Below are positions 1-12,226 of a stretch of DNA of 64,000 bases, one piece after another. The position numbers and the translations under genes are program-made. The stretch's first letter is position 1. Every line of letters starts with the position of its first letter. The notes under the pieces were generated by a model, which saw only the letters and a program-made list of their open reading frames with translations, had not been told where the DNA came from and did no database searches. The DNA lies in assembly GCA_026724425.1 (NCBI GenBank), contig JAIUCV010000019.1, positions 9,133,141 through 9,197,140 of the forward strand. The letters run 5' to 3'. The stretch is from Erythrophleum ivorense (lineage: Eukaryota > Streptophyta > Magnoliopsida > Fabales > Fabaceae).

Positions 1-1990
1 TTAAACCCATCTAAACCCTAAAAGCGCTCCAACCCCTCCCCATTCTGCAGAAAACACAAGAGGCGAAAGTTCATTTTTGCACTCTGAAAAGGGAGGGTAG
101 GGTTCTTAGCAAAAATTCATCTTCTTCCACTCTTAAAATCAAAATTAGTCAAGGTAATTGATATATAACTTAATCATCTCCTCTCTCTCTTCAATTTGAC
201 CCAATTATTTTTTATTTAGAGCATTTTCACTTACACCCAAAATCTAAAATATGTTGTTTGGTATTTTCTTGGAGGATTTTTAGAGGTTAAGGCTAGGGGT
301 GTTGTTAGGTAAATATTTCCATCCCATCTTAAGTTAGTTTCTGCTAGTTTGAGACCTCCATAGTTAATTTATAGGCTTTTATTTTATGTGAAATTAGAAA
401 ATTAAATAATATCTTAGAGTTACTGGGCGGGTGAAGCTTAAAATCAAATTTAGGACTCCTTGGAGGATAGGTAGTGTCCTCTAGGTAATTTTTGGTAGTT
501 TAACTCTTTAGGTATTGGTTTACTACTATAAATGATGAGTAAGAGTAGTAATAGTCTGGTTTTGTGTATATAGGCTGAAGTAGCATTGTTGTTGGCTCAA
601 AGAATTGTCAACCAAATGATATAATTAGAGTTAATATTAATTCCATGCATATATCCATTTTAATTTTATATCTATTACACAAGTATAATTTTGAATGTAT
701 AATGAATGATTGGCTATCTGAATTATATGTTTGGACCTTATTAGTTTATAGTGGAGCTATGGTGTGGTTGCCACTTGTGTATCGTGCTTCGATTTGGTAT
801 CAGGTTGTGATCAGACCCTTATATGTACTAAGCCTAGATTGTACTTATTGGGGAGTTGGTGCCGTGGACAAGCTTCTTCCAATGTTAATGGCCTTTAACA
901 TATGTAATGTGATTTGTAGTATGAGATAGTAGTTACTGGTAGTCTAATAGTTTCATTTGCTAATATGACTGATATTTCTTATGTTTATTTGATTAATTAC
1001 ACATATATTAATTAAATTGGTATATATGAATAGAATTTGTCTTTGGTTATTAAGATTTGCATTTCAACCTATTTCATGGGTTAGTTATTTTAGATGAAAG
1101 CTCTTCGGGTAAGGATAAAAGGAAGCAAATAGATGAACATCCATGAGCTATGACCTTGTGTAAGGAATGCTGCACTTGGGTTGATTTAACTTAGGATAGA
1201 TATTAATTTTTGTTTTTCTTTTGTATAGTATCATCATGTAATTATATTACCAAGTATAAGATTTTTGCATTTTGGTGATCTATGATGTACTTAATAAGGA
1301 GTTAGGCCTTATATAATTTGGAATTTAATGTAGACACTCATTTATATCTGATGTGGAACCTTATTACTATAGATATAAGACTTGTCATTTCAAGTATATT
1401 ATTGTATCATCATAAATGATCATGTTAGTGGTTTATGAATCTTGTTGCTATTAATAATTCGTGAATTTGCTGATGTATGATTGATAGAGAGATTTAAAAT
1501 CAATACTCTAGTCTCTAAGTGGATTTGAGGGTATGCTGGATAGTTTAGTTAGTTGGTTGTTATTAAAACCCTACAAATTAAGGTAAATTGACCCTAAGAT
1601 GTTGCTAGAGGAAGGTCTGATATATGTGGGACAAAATTTAGAGAGTTTAAGTGTAGTAGAGGGTTGAGTCATGGCCAAAACTACTTAAGTCAAGGCTAAG
1701 GGAGTTCTAGAAGCTAGGAGCGTCATGGTGCAACGCGAGGAATTTCACCCAGGGAGAGTAACAGAGAGCAAACTAGCCACAACGAGCATCGGGAGGCGAG
1801 TTTGAAGAGTCTTAGGAGGCTCTCTTATTGTGGAGCCATATAGGTTCACCATGGCGCTCGTGAAAGTTGAATAGTAAGTTCCCAAGAGCAATTTTGCCAC
1901 AGCACAGAAGGCCTAAGTTGTTGCGCAAGGTTCATAGTTTTGATTTTAAGTTCCAGTAACCAATTTAGCCACAACAAGAAAGGTCTAAGT
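1..1990. repeat. Unassigned LTR-like DNA, left flank of a split element
   Basis: No gene is supported; the frames here are short and match nothing I recognise. The first 300 bases have the pyrimidine-rich blocks and AG-GTAA words seen inside the LTRs elsewhere in the window. From about 1690 to 1990 the DNA becomes GC-richer and repeats words such as GCCACAAC and GCCTAAGT. The stretch is interrupted at 1990 by a solo LTR and resumes at 5882, where a GGCCTAAGT word appears again. The outer element may end at 6213 in TGTTACA; its other end is not seen and may lie outside the window. That it is LTR-derived is inference. Confidence 0.35.
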
Positions 1991-4900
1991 TGTAACATCC
2001 AGTCCCTTCGTAAACGTGAGAAACGCAATGTTCGGTTTCTCCGTAAACGTCAGAAATGGGCCAAATATAAAAAGGAAGTCCTTGAAATAGAAGGAATTGG
2101 GGTCAACTAAAATTATGATAAAATTTTAAATATTAGAAAATGAGGATTTGAGGTTTGAGATGCCCAAAAACTAGAGCTAGAAGAGCTCAGAAAATTTGCT
2201 GAAGAAAGTAGGGGTATTTTTATAATATTTGAAAAATTTTGAAAACTCTCAGGAGAGCTTTTTAAATGAAAAATTTGAGTTTTTCAGGGTTCTCAGAGGC
2301 CCTGAAAATCATGGGAACCCCTAGAACAGTTGAAATCCCTTCGGTAAGCGATTTCGGCAAAGGTTGACCAAAACTTTGACTGAATGGTTCGAAATGGTTT
2401 CAGATCCTTTTTGAGTGATTCCAAAGGCAATTCTTATGATTAAGAGCCTAAGGAATATGATGGAAAAGACGGATTTCAAAAAGGAGTTGATATAAGTCTA
2501 AAATGAAAAAGCCAAGAAAAGGAACTCAAATGCAAAAGTAAAAAGTTACATAAAGTGCCTTTTAGCTCCTTCTTATCCACGTTCTTTCTCTCCTCTCTAA
2601 GACCGACTTGCTTCTACCCAATTTCAGAGGAAAACTCCAGCTTCTTAGGCGCACAAGAGGAGGAGGATTTTGGAGGAAGAGATTCAAAAAAAAGGTAAGA
2701 AACTTTAAGAAATTCCATATCCTTCCTTCTTGAACCTTGCTCCTCTCCTCTCAAGCTTTCTTTCTATGATTTTAATGGAGAGTTTGGTGCTATTTTTGGG
2801 GTAGAACAGAGAGGGAAATTTCGAAAATTGAGGGAGTAAGCCAACCAAGTGGAAGAACAAGCCAAAGGAAGTAAGAAAACAAGGTAAAACTTCCATTCTT
2901 TGGTAGTTTCTCCCTCCCCCTTCCTCTTGCACGAATTTGGGCATCATGAGCCCAATTTTTAGGGGTTGTTTTCTGCCCAATTTATGGAAGGATTAAAGGT
3001 TTTAGATGGCAAGGATTAAGAAGGAACCAATAGAATCAAGAAAGGAGCATTAAGAGACAAGATAGAACCATTAGGGATCCAAATGCTCCCTTGTAAATCT
3101 GATTTTATATGAATATTCTTAAACTTAATTGAATGTTTAAACATGCTCCTAAGACCCCTAGAGAGCTTTCCACATGCACATCCCATCCAAGAAAGCAAAG
3201 AAATTGCAAGAAAAATTAATGAACTCTAAGTAGAAAAAGTGTAGTGCATTTGAAGGAATTGTAAAAACTGATTTGATTCATGCATTCCCTAGCATATATG
3301 AGTGTTTGATCGAGATCCTAAGACCTCTAAGAAGCCTCCCAAGTGTGTCTCCCATCAAGGAAAAATCAAAAAGGCCATGAACTCTTCTCCCCCCCATAGT
3401 CTCGGCCTAGGCAAGTTCCTATAGCTAGGGAGAGTTTTAAATTTTTTCAAGGCTATTCTTGAGTCATATGTGATGAGTGAAGATGAGTAGAGGCCTTAGA
3501 AAAAATTTAGAACTCAAAGAAAGTGAATTGGTGCCATAGGTTCCATATTAGGACCTAAAGAAGCAATATGATGCTAGGCCCTTTGTTTTAATGATGTGAT
3601 GACTCCAAGAGGTTTAAAAGGAGTCAAGAATCATAATTGAAAAGAAAGAATGAGGTCTAGAAGTCATTTGATGAAGTTGCTTCATTAAGTGCCTTATGGA
3701 AGCATAATAGAGCCATAAACCAAAGTAGCATCATGTAAAGTGTTTATAATGCCAAGGCTTGTTCCCATGAGTAATTCATGTTTCTTTTGGTGTGTCTAGG
3801 CCAAGAGAAATGGTCTCCACCTCCTTGGGTGTGTGAGGTCAAGGGAGAGGAGTCAAGACTTAAGGAAAAAGTGTGTAAATGCAAGCAAGGTAGCTCTCTC
3901 CATCTTCTCTCATGCATGGATGTGTGTTTAGCTTGTTTTAGAATGTGTGTATGTATAATTTCAAGCTATGAAAAGTATGCTAGCATTCCTTTATATGCTA
4001 TGATCCTTGATGCCATGTTATATTTTCTAATGAATTCATGATGTTTGTATGAGTTTACTTGAGTGTGGAGAGGCCAAGAACTCTTCCCTTTGGTGAGGAT
4101 GAGCCAAGAACCTGCGAGCTTGGTTGAGATAAAGCAAAGAGTCTCCCAAAAGCAAAGTGGGTTCCCAAGAGTATGATTGAGTCCAAAGTGCTCAAGAATG
4201 GGTGAGGCAAGTCCAAAATCCATGAGGAGAAGTGTGAGGCCAATCCAAACACTTGGTAAGCTCTTGAATGATTTGTATAAGTTATTCACATGCCAAGTTT
4301 ACTTTTAAAATGTCCATGGCTTTTATTTTCTTTATGCATGCATTTGTAAAGCTTGCTTTGCACATATTATGTGTGATTGAATGGGAGATGAGCTATTGGA
4401 ATTCTTTGAATCTCATCCCTTCCTCTCCAATGCTCTAATATGCCAGGTGGACCAAGTAGCTATGGTGAAGGGAGCCAACAACCATGGAAGAAGGAGATTG
4501 ACAAGCCTAGGCCTAGTTTGTATTCTTTTTGAACCATAATGATGTTTAATGATGTATATGATTATTGTAAATGGCACATGACCCTTGAGACACATATAAA
4601 TATGATATTATGTGATGTATACATGTATGGATATGATGCATGAACTTTAGAAATGAATTTGGGTATGTAATGCCAAGTTATGCAAATTGGAAGTTGATGC
4701 AAATGTGCATAAATGTGGGTTGAATGGCAAAAATGAGATGCATGAGGTTTGGGACCATTTGGGCAGCTCACACAAGTCTTAAATGTACTTTTAGACTTGC
4801 CCAAAAGGTGCCAAGACCAAGGGAAATCCATTTGGCAATTTTGGTACTCAATATAGAGCCAAAATTGATCATAATGGAACCCTATACCATTTTTTGGCCA

Positions 4901-5876
4901 AATGAGTTATTCTTGCCCTGAAACTTGGCATGCACTTGGGTCTCATTAAGAGATTTTTGGAAAGCTAAAGATCAAGTCATTTAGAGGTCTGTAGAATTTT
5001 CTATGATTTTTCAAAGTTGGTATCAGAATTTCAGATTTTCAGAAACACTGTTCATTTGGTCAGTTATGGAATTGTGTCATCTGAGGGGCAAACGTAGTCC
5101 AATGGCTACGAAATTTTATAGGCAGAAACTAGATAGTCATAGTGACTTGTAGAAACTAGAATTACATCATTTGGATGTCTAGAGAGGAAGATATTCATTT
5201 TCAAAGGTTCTGCCCAGTATCAGACATCTTGCCAGACCTTAGGTACTGTTCCATCGATTTCCGAGAGTTTGGCTTGATGAACTGATCTGGAGATATTTTT
5301 TCTCTCTAGTTAACATCCACATCTTTCCATAGTGGTACATTTGCAAGCATTGGATTTTTTTGGAATTAGTTAGACATTTTTGAAGTTCATATCAGTAAAC
5401 TATGACAGTATCAGGAACCCCTTCGACCTGCAGTTGATTTCGCGTGTCAAACGCGTTATGTGTGGGATTTTATGACTTGTATATATTTTTCTCATGAATT
5501 AGACAGTCTAATATTTCCAGAATGACCAAGAGTGCATGTTTTCAATTTTTCTAGATTTACTTATGAATTTTCCATGTTTGCCCAAAAATGGGGCCAAGTC
5601 TGGCCGAGGAGAAATATGCATGTCCCATGTCTCCCTTCGGTTTCCATGAGTTGTGAGCTAGTTTTTGTGATTGAAATGAGTTGTAATTGTGCAATTAAAT
5701 ATGAGGATGCATAGAATGAGCTCACACGGTCCACGTGACACCGAATGGGTTTTTGGATAGGATGACTTACAAATAGAAGTCCAAATCTTCATGCCTCCTC
5801 TATGAGAATTATGTGTATGTTTCATGATAATTATGCTATTCAAAGGCATGAGATGAGCTAGAATGAAGGTGTTGCA
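1991..5876 (+). mobile_element. Solo LTR, family B, copy 1
   Basis: A 3886-bp block begins TGTAACATCC and ends TGTTGCA, probably a mutated TGTTACA. It is flanked by a perfect 5-bp direct repeat TAAGT (1986-1990 and 5877-5881), as expected of an integrated LTR. A second copy of the same family lies at 57872-61557. There is no internal retrotransposon region, so it is a solo LTR. In order it holds the shared 5' module of families B-E, purine-rich blocks ending in AGGTAA, a GTAGCTCTCTCC block at about 3889, gtgagg/caagaac repeats (about 4050-4230), a hairpin at 4397-4415 and degenerate 190-bp units (about 4970-5700). The downstream half closely resembles family A, while the first quarter does not. 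Confidence 0.85.
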
Positions 5877-5881
5877 TAAGT

Positions 5882-6213
5882 CACGGCCTAAGTCCTACAA
5901 ACTTTTATTTTTGCTTATAAACCTTAGATTTTACTATAAATATGATATATAATGACTTGGGAGCATTTGTAAGAGGATTTTGTGATGCTTGGGATTAATG
6001 ATAATGTGAACCAAATTTTTGAATTGATAATTGGAGTTACTTGTAGACCCAAATGGTATTGGTTGTTTGGCTAATAACCCTAATAATATCAAAGTTCAAA
6101 TTTCCTCATCTTTTTTCTAATTTGATTAATTTTAATGACCTTAGGCCTTTATTTACGATCATTAACTGTATAATTAAGCCTAATCACAATAATTAAGAAT
6201 TAGGGTTGTTACA
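5882..6213. repeat. Right remnant of the element split by the family B LTR
   Basis: This AT-rich DNA continues the sequence interrupted at 1990. It ends with GGGTTGTTACA, an LTR-type terminus shared in spirit with the other elements. No coding sequence is seen. Read on the minus strand it would begin TGTAACAACCC. No matching target duplication was found, so its orientation and full extent are uncertain. Confidence 0.35.
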
Positions 6214-6457
6214 TTCTAAGAGCTATGCTATCACCCTGGCATACTTTCATTAACAATATGAGAATCATCACTTATAAGAGTCATAATAATGACCCTTGCA
6301 TCCATTTTTAATGATACCACCATAACTTACCACTGTCATCTTCCATGGCTCCCTTAGACCCTATATCATCCTAACAAAAATATTCACCCTTTTCTTACTT
6401 TTCAAGAGAGAGCTTGAACTCCAAATTTTCCAAATTTGGAAGACCATGTGTTAAGCT
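6214..6457. other. Intergenic DNA, nothing recognised
   Basis: No reading frame, repeat or terminus that I can assign. Composition is ordinary for the window. Confidence 0.5.
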
Positions 6458-6838
6458 TGTTGGTGTATGCCTTAAAAGCCAATCATGAAATGATTGTAAT
6501 AACATACATTGTATTATATTTTTTTAAGGCAACACAATTATTATATTTTGGTTTTATATATGTGCAATATAACTTAATATGGTAATTGTCCCTAATCAAG
6601 TATTATTGCAATATAGGATAGCAATAATACATCAAGACTAATATGTATAGTGACTGATAACTTTAAGTCATGGATATGTGATATCAAGTCAATACATGGT
6701 GCATTATTAGAGAACAAGTGTATAGGACTGACTCGCAATATAATATCTAGTTCTTTTGAAACTGATTCAAAACTAACAAGATAATGAGAAAGGATATAAA
6801 AGTAGGATTAATTAAGTATAAGTAAAAGTCAAACATTA
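6458..6838 (+). mobile_element. Probable Ty1/copia LTR fragment
   Basis: The stretch opens with TGTTGGTGTATGCC, followed by a run about AAAGCCAATC. This style of start is common to a group of plant Ty1/copia LTRs (recognition from memory of the family). It runs into the family C fragment at about 6839 with no CA end or target duplication visible, so it is a truncated LTR at best. No copia coding sequence accompanies it. Confidence 0.35.
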
Positions 6839-8582
6839 ATTAGAACATCCAGAGATGAAGTTCTAAAGCTTAGGATGTCCTGAAATTAGAGGCAAAATAT
6901 TTAAATGGAGAAATGGATGTACCAGTGGCAAAATCATAATTTTGGGCAACTTTTTAGAAACTCAAATAAATAAGTTTTAAATAGTAAAATTAAATTTTTT
7001 AGGGTTTTCAGAGGCCCTAAAAACCATAAGAACCCTTAAAATGACCAAAACCTTTTCAGTGTAAGTTTTAGGCCATCTGTTGATCCAAATTTTGACTAAA
7101 TGATTTGAGAAAGTTCTAAACCCCATAAAATTAAAAGTAAATGGTTTTAATAATGTAACACCTTACTGACTACACCCCAATTCATCTCCCTCTAGGCTTG
7201 ATTCCATATGATTTCCCAGAAAATGACCGAAACCATGGTATTTTACTACTTAAAGTCGGGGTTTAACCGGTCACATTTTGCCCCGTGGGTCCTGTGAATC
7301 CATCATTCATCTTATTTACTCAAACACCAATTACAAGACTTGTACATAGTCTCAAACATCTCACAAACCATGGGTAAGAAGCCAAAAAAAACTCAGAAAA
7401 TTCAATTTCTCAATCGGGCCCATAAATCAGATTTCTGGCTCCAACTTTGGAAAATCACAACTAATTCTAGAAAAATGGAAATCAAGAAAATCATAGCTCT
7501 CTAGAAATCTTGGGATGTTAAATTCACACTAAAAATAACTCCCAGCCTCAATCTCAACTTTTAGACCACCAATGACATCGAAAGAGACACAGAGGTCCGG
7601 CTGTCCCTGATACTGGTGCAGTTTACTGTCATGAACTTCGGAAATTCGTAAATAAGTCCACAAAAATCCACTCAGGGAAAACTATACCAATTTGGAAAGC
7701 TACAGATGTGAACTAGAGGATAAAAATAAGTCCAAATCAGTTCAGGAGTTCTAAGACCTCGAAAACCAATAAAACATTAATGAAGGTCAGAAACTTCCCT
7801 GAGGCTGATACAGAATTTCAGTAAGTCGTTTCTCTCTCTACAGACCTCCAATGAAGGTGCTTCCAGTTGGTATAGGTCACTGTGGATATCTAGTTTATGC
7901 TCCTAAAGTTTCATGACATTTGGACATCATTTGGTCTATGGATACATGGTCTCATTTTCGGACCCAATGTAGTACCATGACCAAACCATTGAAATTTCCC
8001 AATTTCAACAATTCACCAAATATTCTCTAGACCTCCGAATATTACCCACTCTAGCTTCTCAAGAAGCTCTCAATAGAATCTAGAGGCATGCCAAATTCCA
8101 TACCAAGAAGAGCTCATCTGGTCATACTTTGATGGAGCTCACCCAATTGGTAGTTTTGGCACCTCATGTGGTTCAAAATGGGTCTAAATGACCTCCCACA
8201 TGCTCTAACCTCTTTTGGGCAAGTTTAAAAGTACAAACATAGTATATATGAAATGTCTAAGTAACCCAAATCATCATACATTCCGAATTCACTATGCTAT
8301 GGAAGAGAATACACTGTTTCATATGTGCCTCAAAAGGCCAATTTATACATTCTCATTACTTCGGTCCTTTACATGATTCATACATCATCTATACATACAT
8401 TTACATGTGCTCATATAGTTACAACTCAAAAATAAGAGGTGCATCTTCATTTTGGCACCTTATACATTAAAAGAACTAAAAAAGCTATACATCTTCCTAA
8501 CTATGCTCTACTAGGCTCCATGAGGTATGCTTGCCTCTCCTTGAACACCACCTGGATAGTAAGATGGGAGGGGTAAGGGGGG

Positions 8583-8602
8583 TGAGATTCGGGGGAATCT
8601 CA
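8583..8602 (-). other. Conserved LTR hairpin, family A solo copy
   Basis: TGAGATTC, loop of four G, GAATCTCA: a perfect 8-bp stem. This is the reverse-strand copy of the hairpin kept in nearly all long LTRs of the window. Confidence 0.75.
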
Positions 8603-8712
8603 ATAGCTCATACTCATTCAAGATGCAATCAAGGCATATAACTAGTCAAGCATGCATACAAGCCACAATAACACCACACATGCCATGCTATCAAACCAAT
8701 GCCAAGACTAGG

Positions 8713-8841
8713 CTCTAGGGACTTTCGGTCTAGCCTCACCCGAGCTTTAGGACTTTTGGATCGGCCTCACCCTTGGTTTAGGGACTTTTGGCTCCTCCTC
8801 ACCCGTCTCAAGGGACTTTCGGCACCACCTCACCCGAGCAA
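8713..8841 (-). repeat. Minisatellite inside the family A solo LTR, about 4 units of 33 bp
   Basis: The repeating core on the plus strand is GGGACTTTTGGnnnnnCCTCACCC with variations such as GACTTTCGG. The same kind of array lies at the equivalent place in family C (13413-13600) and family D (25539-25731, 40790-40970). Confidence 0.75.
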
Positions 8842-9570
8842 TTCCCACACATCATATCATAAGCATATTGGTACCAATGCATCAGGGCAAAATCAATGGC
8901 ATATCTCATCATACAAGCACATACTTAACATGTAATGACTATTACACAACCAAGAATGCAACAAGAACAGAGTAGAGAGCTACCTTATCAGATTACACAA
9001 GCCTTCCCTTTCAATTCCTTCTCTCCCTTCTCGATTTCACACTCACAACAAGGTGGAGTTTCTTCCTTTGAGCCTAGGCATAACAAAGAGCACCAAATCA
9101 TTCTCTCATAGCTTAAATAACTCTCTCAAAGCTAAAAGAGACTCTTCATCAAGTTAAACCCTCACTACCTTTACAGATCTAGGGATTCTCTCTCTAGAAC
9201 TCTACTCATTTTCCTTCCTCTCTCAAGCCCTCAAAAAAGAAAGCATGGAAGAAGAAATGAAGATAAATGCGTTCTACCCTCCTTCTAGAGTAGTTTTCCC
9301 ACTTTCCTCTTCTAAACCTAACCCAAAACAACTTCTAAAACCGTAGAAAGAGAAAGCAAAAGGAGGAGACAACAAGCTAAGGAGAAAAGCTAGGGAAATC
9401 TCAAGATTACTCACCTCTTTGCTTGATCTCCTTACTTCTCTAGGTCTCTCTCTCTCTCCTCAGCTCTTTCTCTCTCCTTGGTCGAAGCTCAGGTCGGTTT
9501 TGAGAGAAAGGAAGAGTTTAGACTCTTTTAAAAAGTCAAAATCTCTCTTTTCACGCTTTTCTGAACCGCT

Positions 9571-9814
9571 CTCGCTATAGCGAGTCATCATCCTCGCTAC
9601 GGCGAGCTCGTGCAAGTTCCAGACTTTTGCCTTCGCTATGGCGTCGCTATGGCGAGCTCGGCCTGTTCCAGACCTCTGCCTTTGCTATAGCGCCGCTATG
9701 GCGAGCAACTCCCTGGTTTCTGTATGGAATGTCGCACTCGCTACAGCTAGGAACATCTTCGCTATTGCGAGGAGGCATTCTCGCTCTGGCGACTCTATTT
9801 CTCGCTATGGCGAG
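9571..9814 (-). repeat. Palindromic GCTATAGC word array in the solo family A LTR
   Basis: About a dozen copies of an inverted-repeat word of the type CTCGCTATAGCGAG occur in 244 bp. The copy at 9571-9584 is a perfect 14-bp palindrome. Others are variants such as CTCGCTACGGCGAG and CTCGCTATGGCGAG. The array is much GC-richer than its surroundings. Confidence 0.85.
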
Positions 9815-11330
9815 AAGACTTAGAAAATTTTCAACCTTCGAAAATTTCCCAGCTTTCTCTTTTCTCATTTCTTTTCTTTCCTCTTTTTTTTTTTTTTCTG
9901 GTTGTTACAAATAAACTATAAGACCTAAATTTTCATATGGCAAAGGAGATTCTAAAAAAGGATTTAATATGAGCCCAAATAAGGCGGTTGAAATTGTAGG
10001 ACGTAATCGATATTTTTGTAATTGTTATAAAACACCCTTTTTCACCTCATATAAGGCCAGCCACATCCACCTAGCTCCACAACCAACCTAGAATAGCTTT
10101 AAAACAAATCAAGAAGGGTGCACAAGGGAAAAGAAAAAGAGGAAGAAGAAGGAACAATCTAGGTAAGGAATCATGCTCTTTTTCATGGTTTTGCCTTTAC
10201 CAACTTTGTTCTCCACTTTACGCCCTCTTTCTTAGTAGTTTTAGTTGCTTTAAAAGGAGGGCTTTGTGGCTAAAATTTTGGAAGGAAAAGATTTGAGGAA
10301 ACCAAGCATAGTGTTATATTCTCCTTTTGAAAAGCTTTAAGACAAGGTGTATTTTATGGTAGAAAGCTTAACTCTCCTTGCTTTCTTTCTTCTCTCCATA
10401 TTTGGCCACATCAGAGGAGTCCATGAGGGGATTGATTCTTGGTTGAAACATGATAGAATTAGGGGTTTTGAGGCATGAGAAATTAGATTATGTTATTGGA
10501 ACCAATTGAAAAGCCTTAGAATTCAAAATAGTGAAGCAAGGGTTTTAGTTGCACTTAAGAAACTATGGAAACCTATGAGCCTAATTTAACCCATATTAGA
10601 GTATAATTAGATTAAAGGGAAGCTAAGGAATATGAATATGCATTAAAATCTAAGAAGGAGGAAACAAAATTCCATGTAGCTCTCTTATATGTGTAGTCTC
10701 GACCAAGAGGAAGATGATGCACCTAGGGAAGGTTTTCTTGAGTTCTAATAAATTTAGAGGCTTAGATATAATGAATAAATAATTATGAAATCATTGGATT
10801 GAATTTAGAAGCCCTAGATTAAAAGTTGAATTTTTAGGGTCTAAATTGGATTAAAGAAGCAAGATGGCTTTAGATTCTTTTAATTATACATATGATGATT
10901 CAAATAAGTTTTTTTAGAGCTATGAGACTTATAGCAAGTAAAAGTTTGGGGTTTAAAAAGTAAAAATCAAAGGTTGCTTCTTATTGGACTTAAATTGGCC
11001 TTAAACTCCATATTAAGCTTTAATGGACTTAAATGAGGATAATATGACTTAAAATAGATTCTAATGGATCAATTTGTCTTATCAATTGATGTTTATGGGC
11101 CAAGCTAGTTCAAGCCAAGAAGAGCCAAGATAAGTAAATCAAAAAGTCAGGTTAGTGGCATTTTGAGCTTCTTCAAGCCTTAAGGCAACTTTATCTCCCT
11201 TTCTTGCATACTTATGAATGCTTCAATGAGTTGAAATACTTGTATGTGTTATTGTTTGATGTATTCATATGATATGTTTTAGTAAGATTGCCATGGTGAG
11301 CTTTATGTATGAGATTGCCATGCTTTTTCA

Positions 11331-11734
11331 ACTTAGAGTTTAAGTTAATACTTCTATTTTTTTTCAATTTTTGGTGTCTAAGATAATTTATAAGCTAAAT
11401 CTTGGTCTTGGATGATAGATAAATAGGATTTAGGTTATAGGTTTGTGACATGGATAGTAACCATAAACTAGAGATTTAGGGCTTTTGATAATTGGTTCAT
11501 AATCCAAGATAGACTTAGGATGTAAATTGTTTACAAGGTTACTAAGACATTATATGTGTTATATATGATTATAAGAACCTTTAAGGCTACCTTTATGGAT
11601 GGAACTTACCTTTGAACTCGTGGATTAAAGAAACATCATGTTGCAACTTCAACTTACAAGTAGATAATGCCCATTATAACATGTTTTATTGTTTTTAAGT
11701 CTTCCTTGAAAAGTGATAATCTTTTCAGAAGGTA
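11331..11734. other. Unassigned DNA left of the CACTA-like element
   Basis: No reading frame or repeat that I can name. It follows the point where homology to family C fades. The last three bases, GTA at 11732-11734, form the left target duplication of the CACTA-like element. Confidence 0.5.
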
Positions 11735-11751
11735 CACTGCCCAAAAAAAAA
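11735..11751 (+). repeat. Left terminal inverted repeat of the CACTA-like element
   Basis: CACTGCCCAAAAAAAAA, preceded by GTA. Differs from the right terminus at positions 5 and 8. Confidence 0.65.
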
Positions 11752-12226
11752 CTTTAATTACCATTAGAGTTCAAAAGTCACCACTAAATATTTTCATTAG
11801 TGACATTTAATCATTGCTAGGTTATAGCTAGGACCTTTGATCCTTAATGTATTTAGTGATTAGGAAAAAAAAACTTACCATTAAAGAAGGTATTTAATGG
11901 CGACATAAATCACCACTAAAGCCATATAGTGCTGACTCTCATTGCCATTAAATCCCTAATAATTACATTTGCAAGAAAGGTTGTTCCTAAAAAGGGATTT
12001 TTAATGGGACAATGTCATTACTAAAAGATACATTTAATGGTGACATAAGTTTTGTTACCATTAAATATAGACATTTAGTGGTGATTAATGTTGCCACAAG
12101 AGTTATTTAGGGCAACAAAAGTCACCACAATACTTACATTTATTTAACCATTGAAAAGGGGTCACCACTAAAATGAGACATTTAGTTATAACCTGCAATG
12201 CCACTAATAGTAAGCTTTACTGGCGG
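11752..12226. repeat. Left subterminal repeats of the CACTA-like element, first part
   Basis: Many copies, in both orientations, of short motifs such as CACCACTAAA, TGGTGACA and AGTGGTGA. Such subterminal motifs are where the TNPA-type protein binds in known CACTA elements. The run is cut at 12227 by a family C LTR and resumes at 33277. Confidence 0.6.

Larger units (their letters stand above)
7154..9909 (-). mobile_element. Solo LTR, family A, reverse orientation
   Basis: This 2756-bp block begins TGTAACACC and ends TGTTACA on the plus strand. It is flanked by an exact 5-bp duplication AATAA (7149-7153 and 9910-9914). Read on the minus strand it starts with an A-rich run, then the palindromic word array (9571-9814), a hairpin at 8583-8602 and a 4-unit minisatellite (8713-8841). 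This is the order of the two LTRs of the intact element at 16271-30667. It belongs to family A but is clearly diverged, with many GCTATGGC variants where the intact element has GCTATAGC. No internal region remains. Reading frames here, such as 9627-9914, are products of the array and not genes. Confidence 0.85.
6839..11330 (+). mobile_element. Truncated family C LTR, copy C1, split by a nested LTR
   Basis: The left piece (about 6839-7153) and right piece (9915 to about 11330) align in order with the family C LTR at 14587-32326. Shared landmarks are AGTGGCAAAATCATAATTTT, the TTTAATAA insertion point, the GACCTAAATTTT block that resumes after the insertion, and the CTTTATCTCCCTTTCTT block near 11200. 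The two pieces are separated by the reversed solo LTR at 7154-9909 with duplicated AATAA. The start is degraded (AGAACATCC instead of TGTAACATCC). Homology fades near 11330, well short of the full family length of about 3.3 kb, so the 3' part, including the hairpin, is missing. Confidence 0.6.

Noticed and set aside
1..30. Telomere-like AAACCCTAAA words
   Set aside because: Only isolated words, no tandem array.
645..929. 94-residue frame as a possible small gene
   Set aside because: No recognisable domain, no similar frame elsewhere in the window, and it sits in LTR-like DNA.
8713..8841. CRISPR-like regular repeat
   Set aside because: Units are contiguous and diverged with no unique spacers, and the genome is plainly a plant's; it is a minisatellite.
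9627..9914. 95-residue frame and its overlaps
   Set aside because: Lies across the palindromic array and poly-T tract of a reversed LTR; overlapping frames on both strands come from the symmetrical words.
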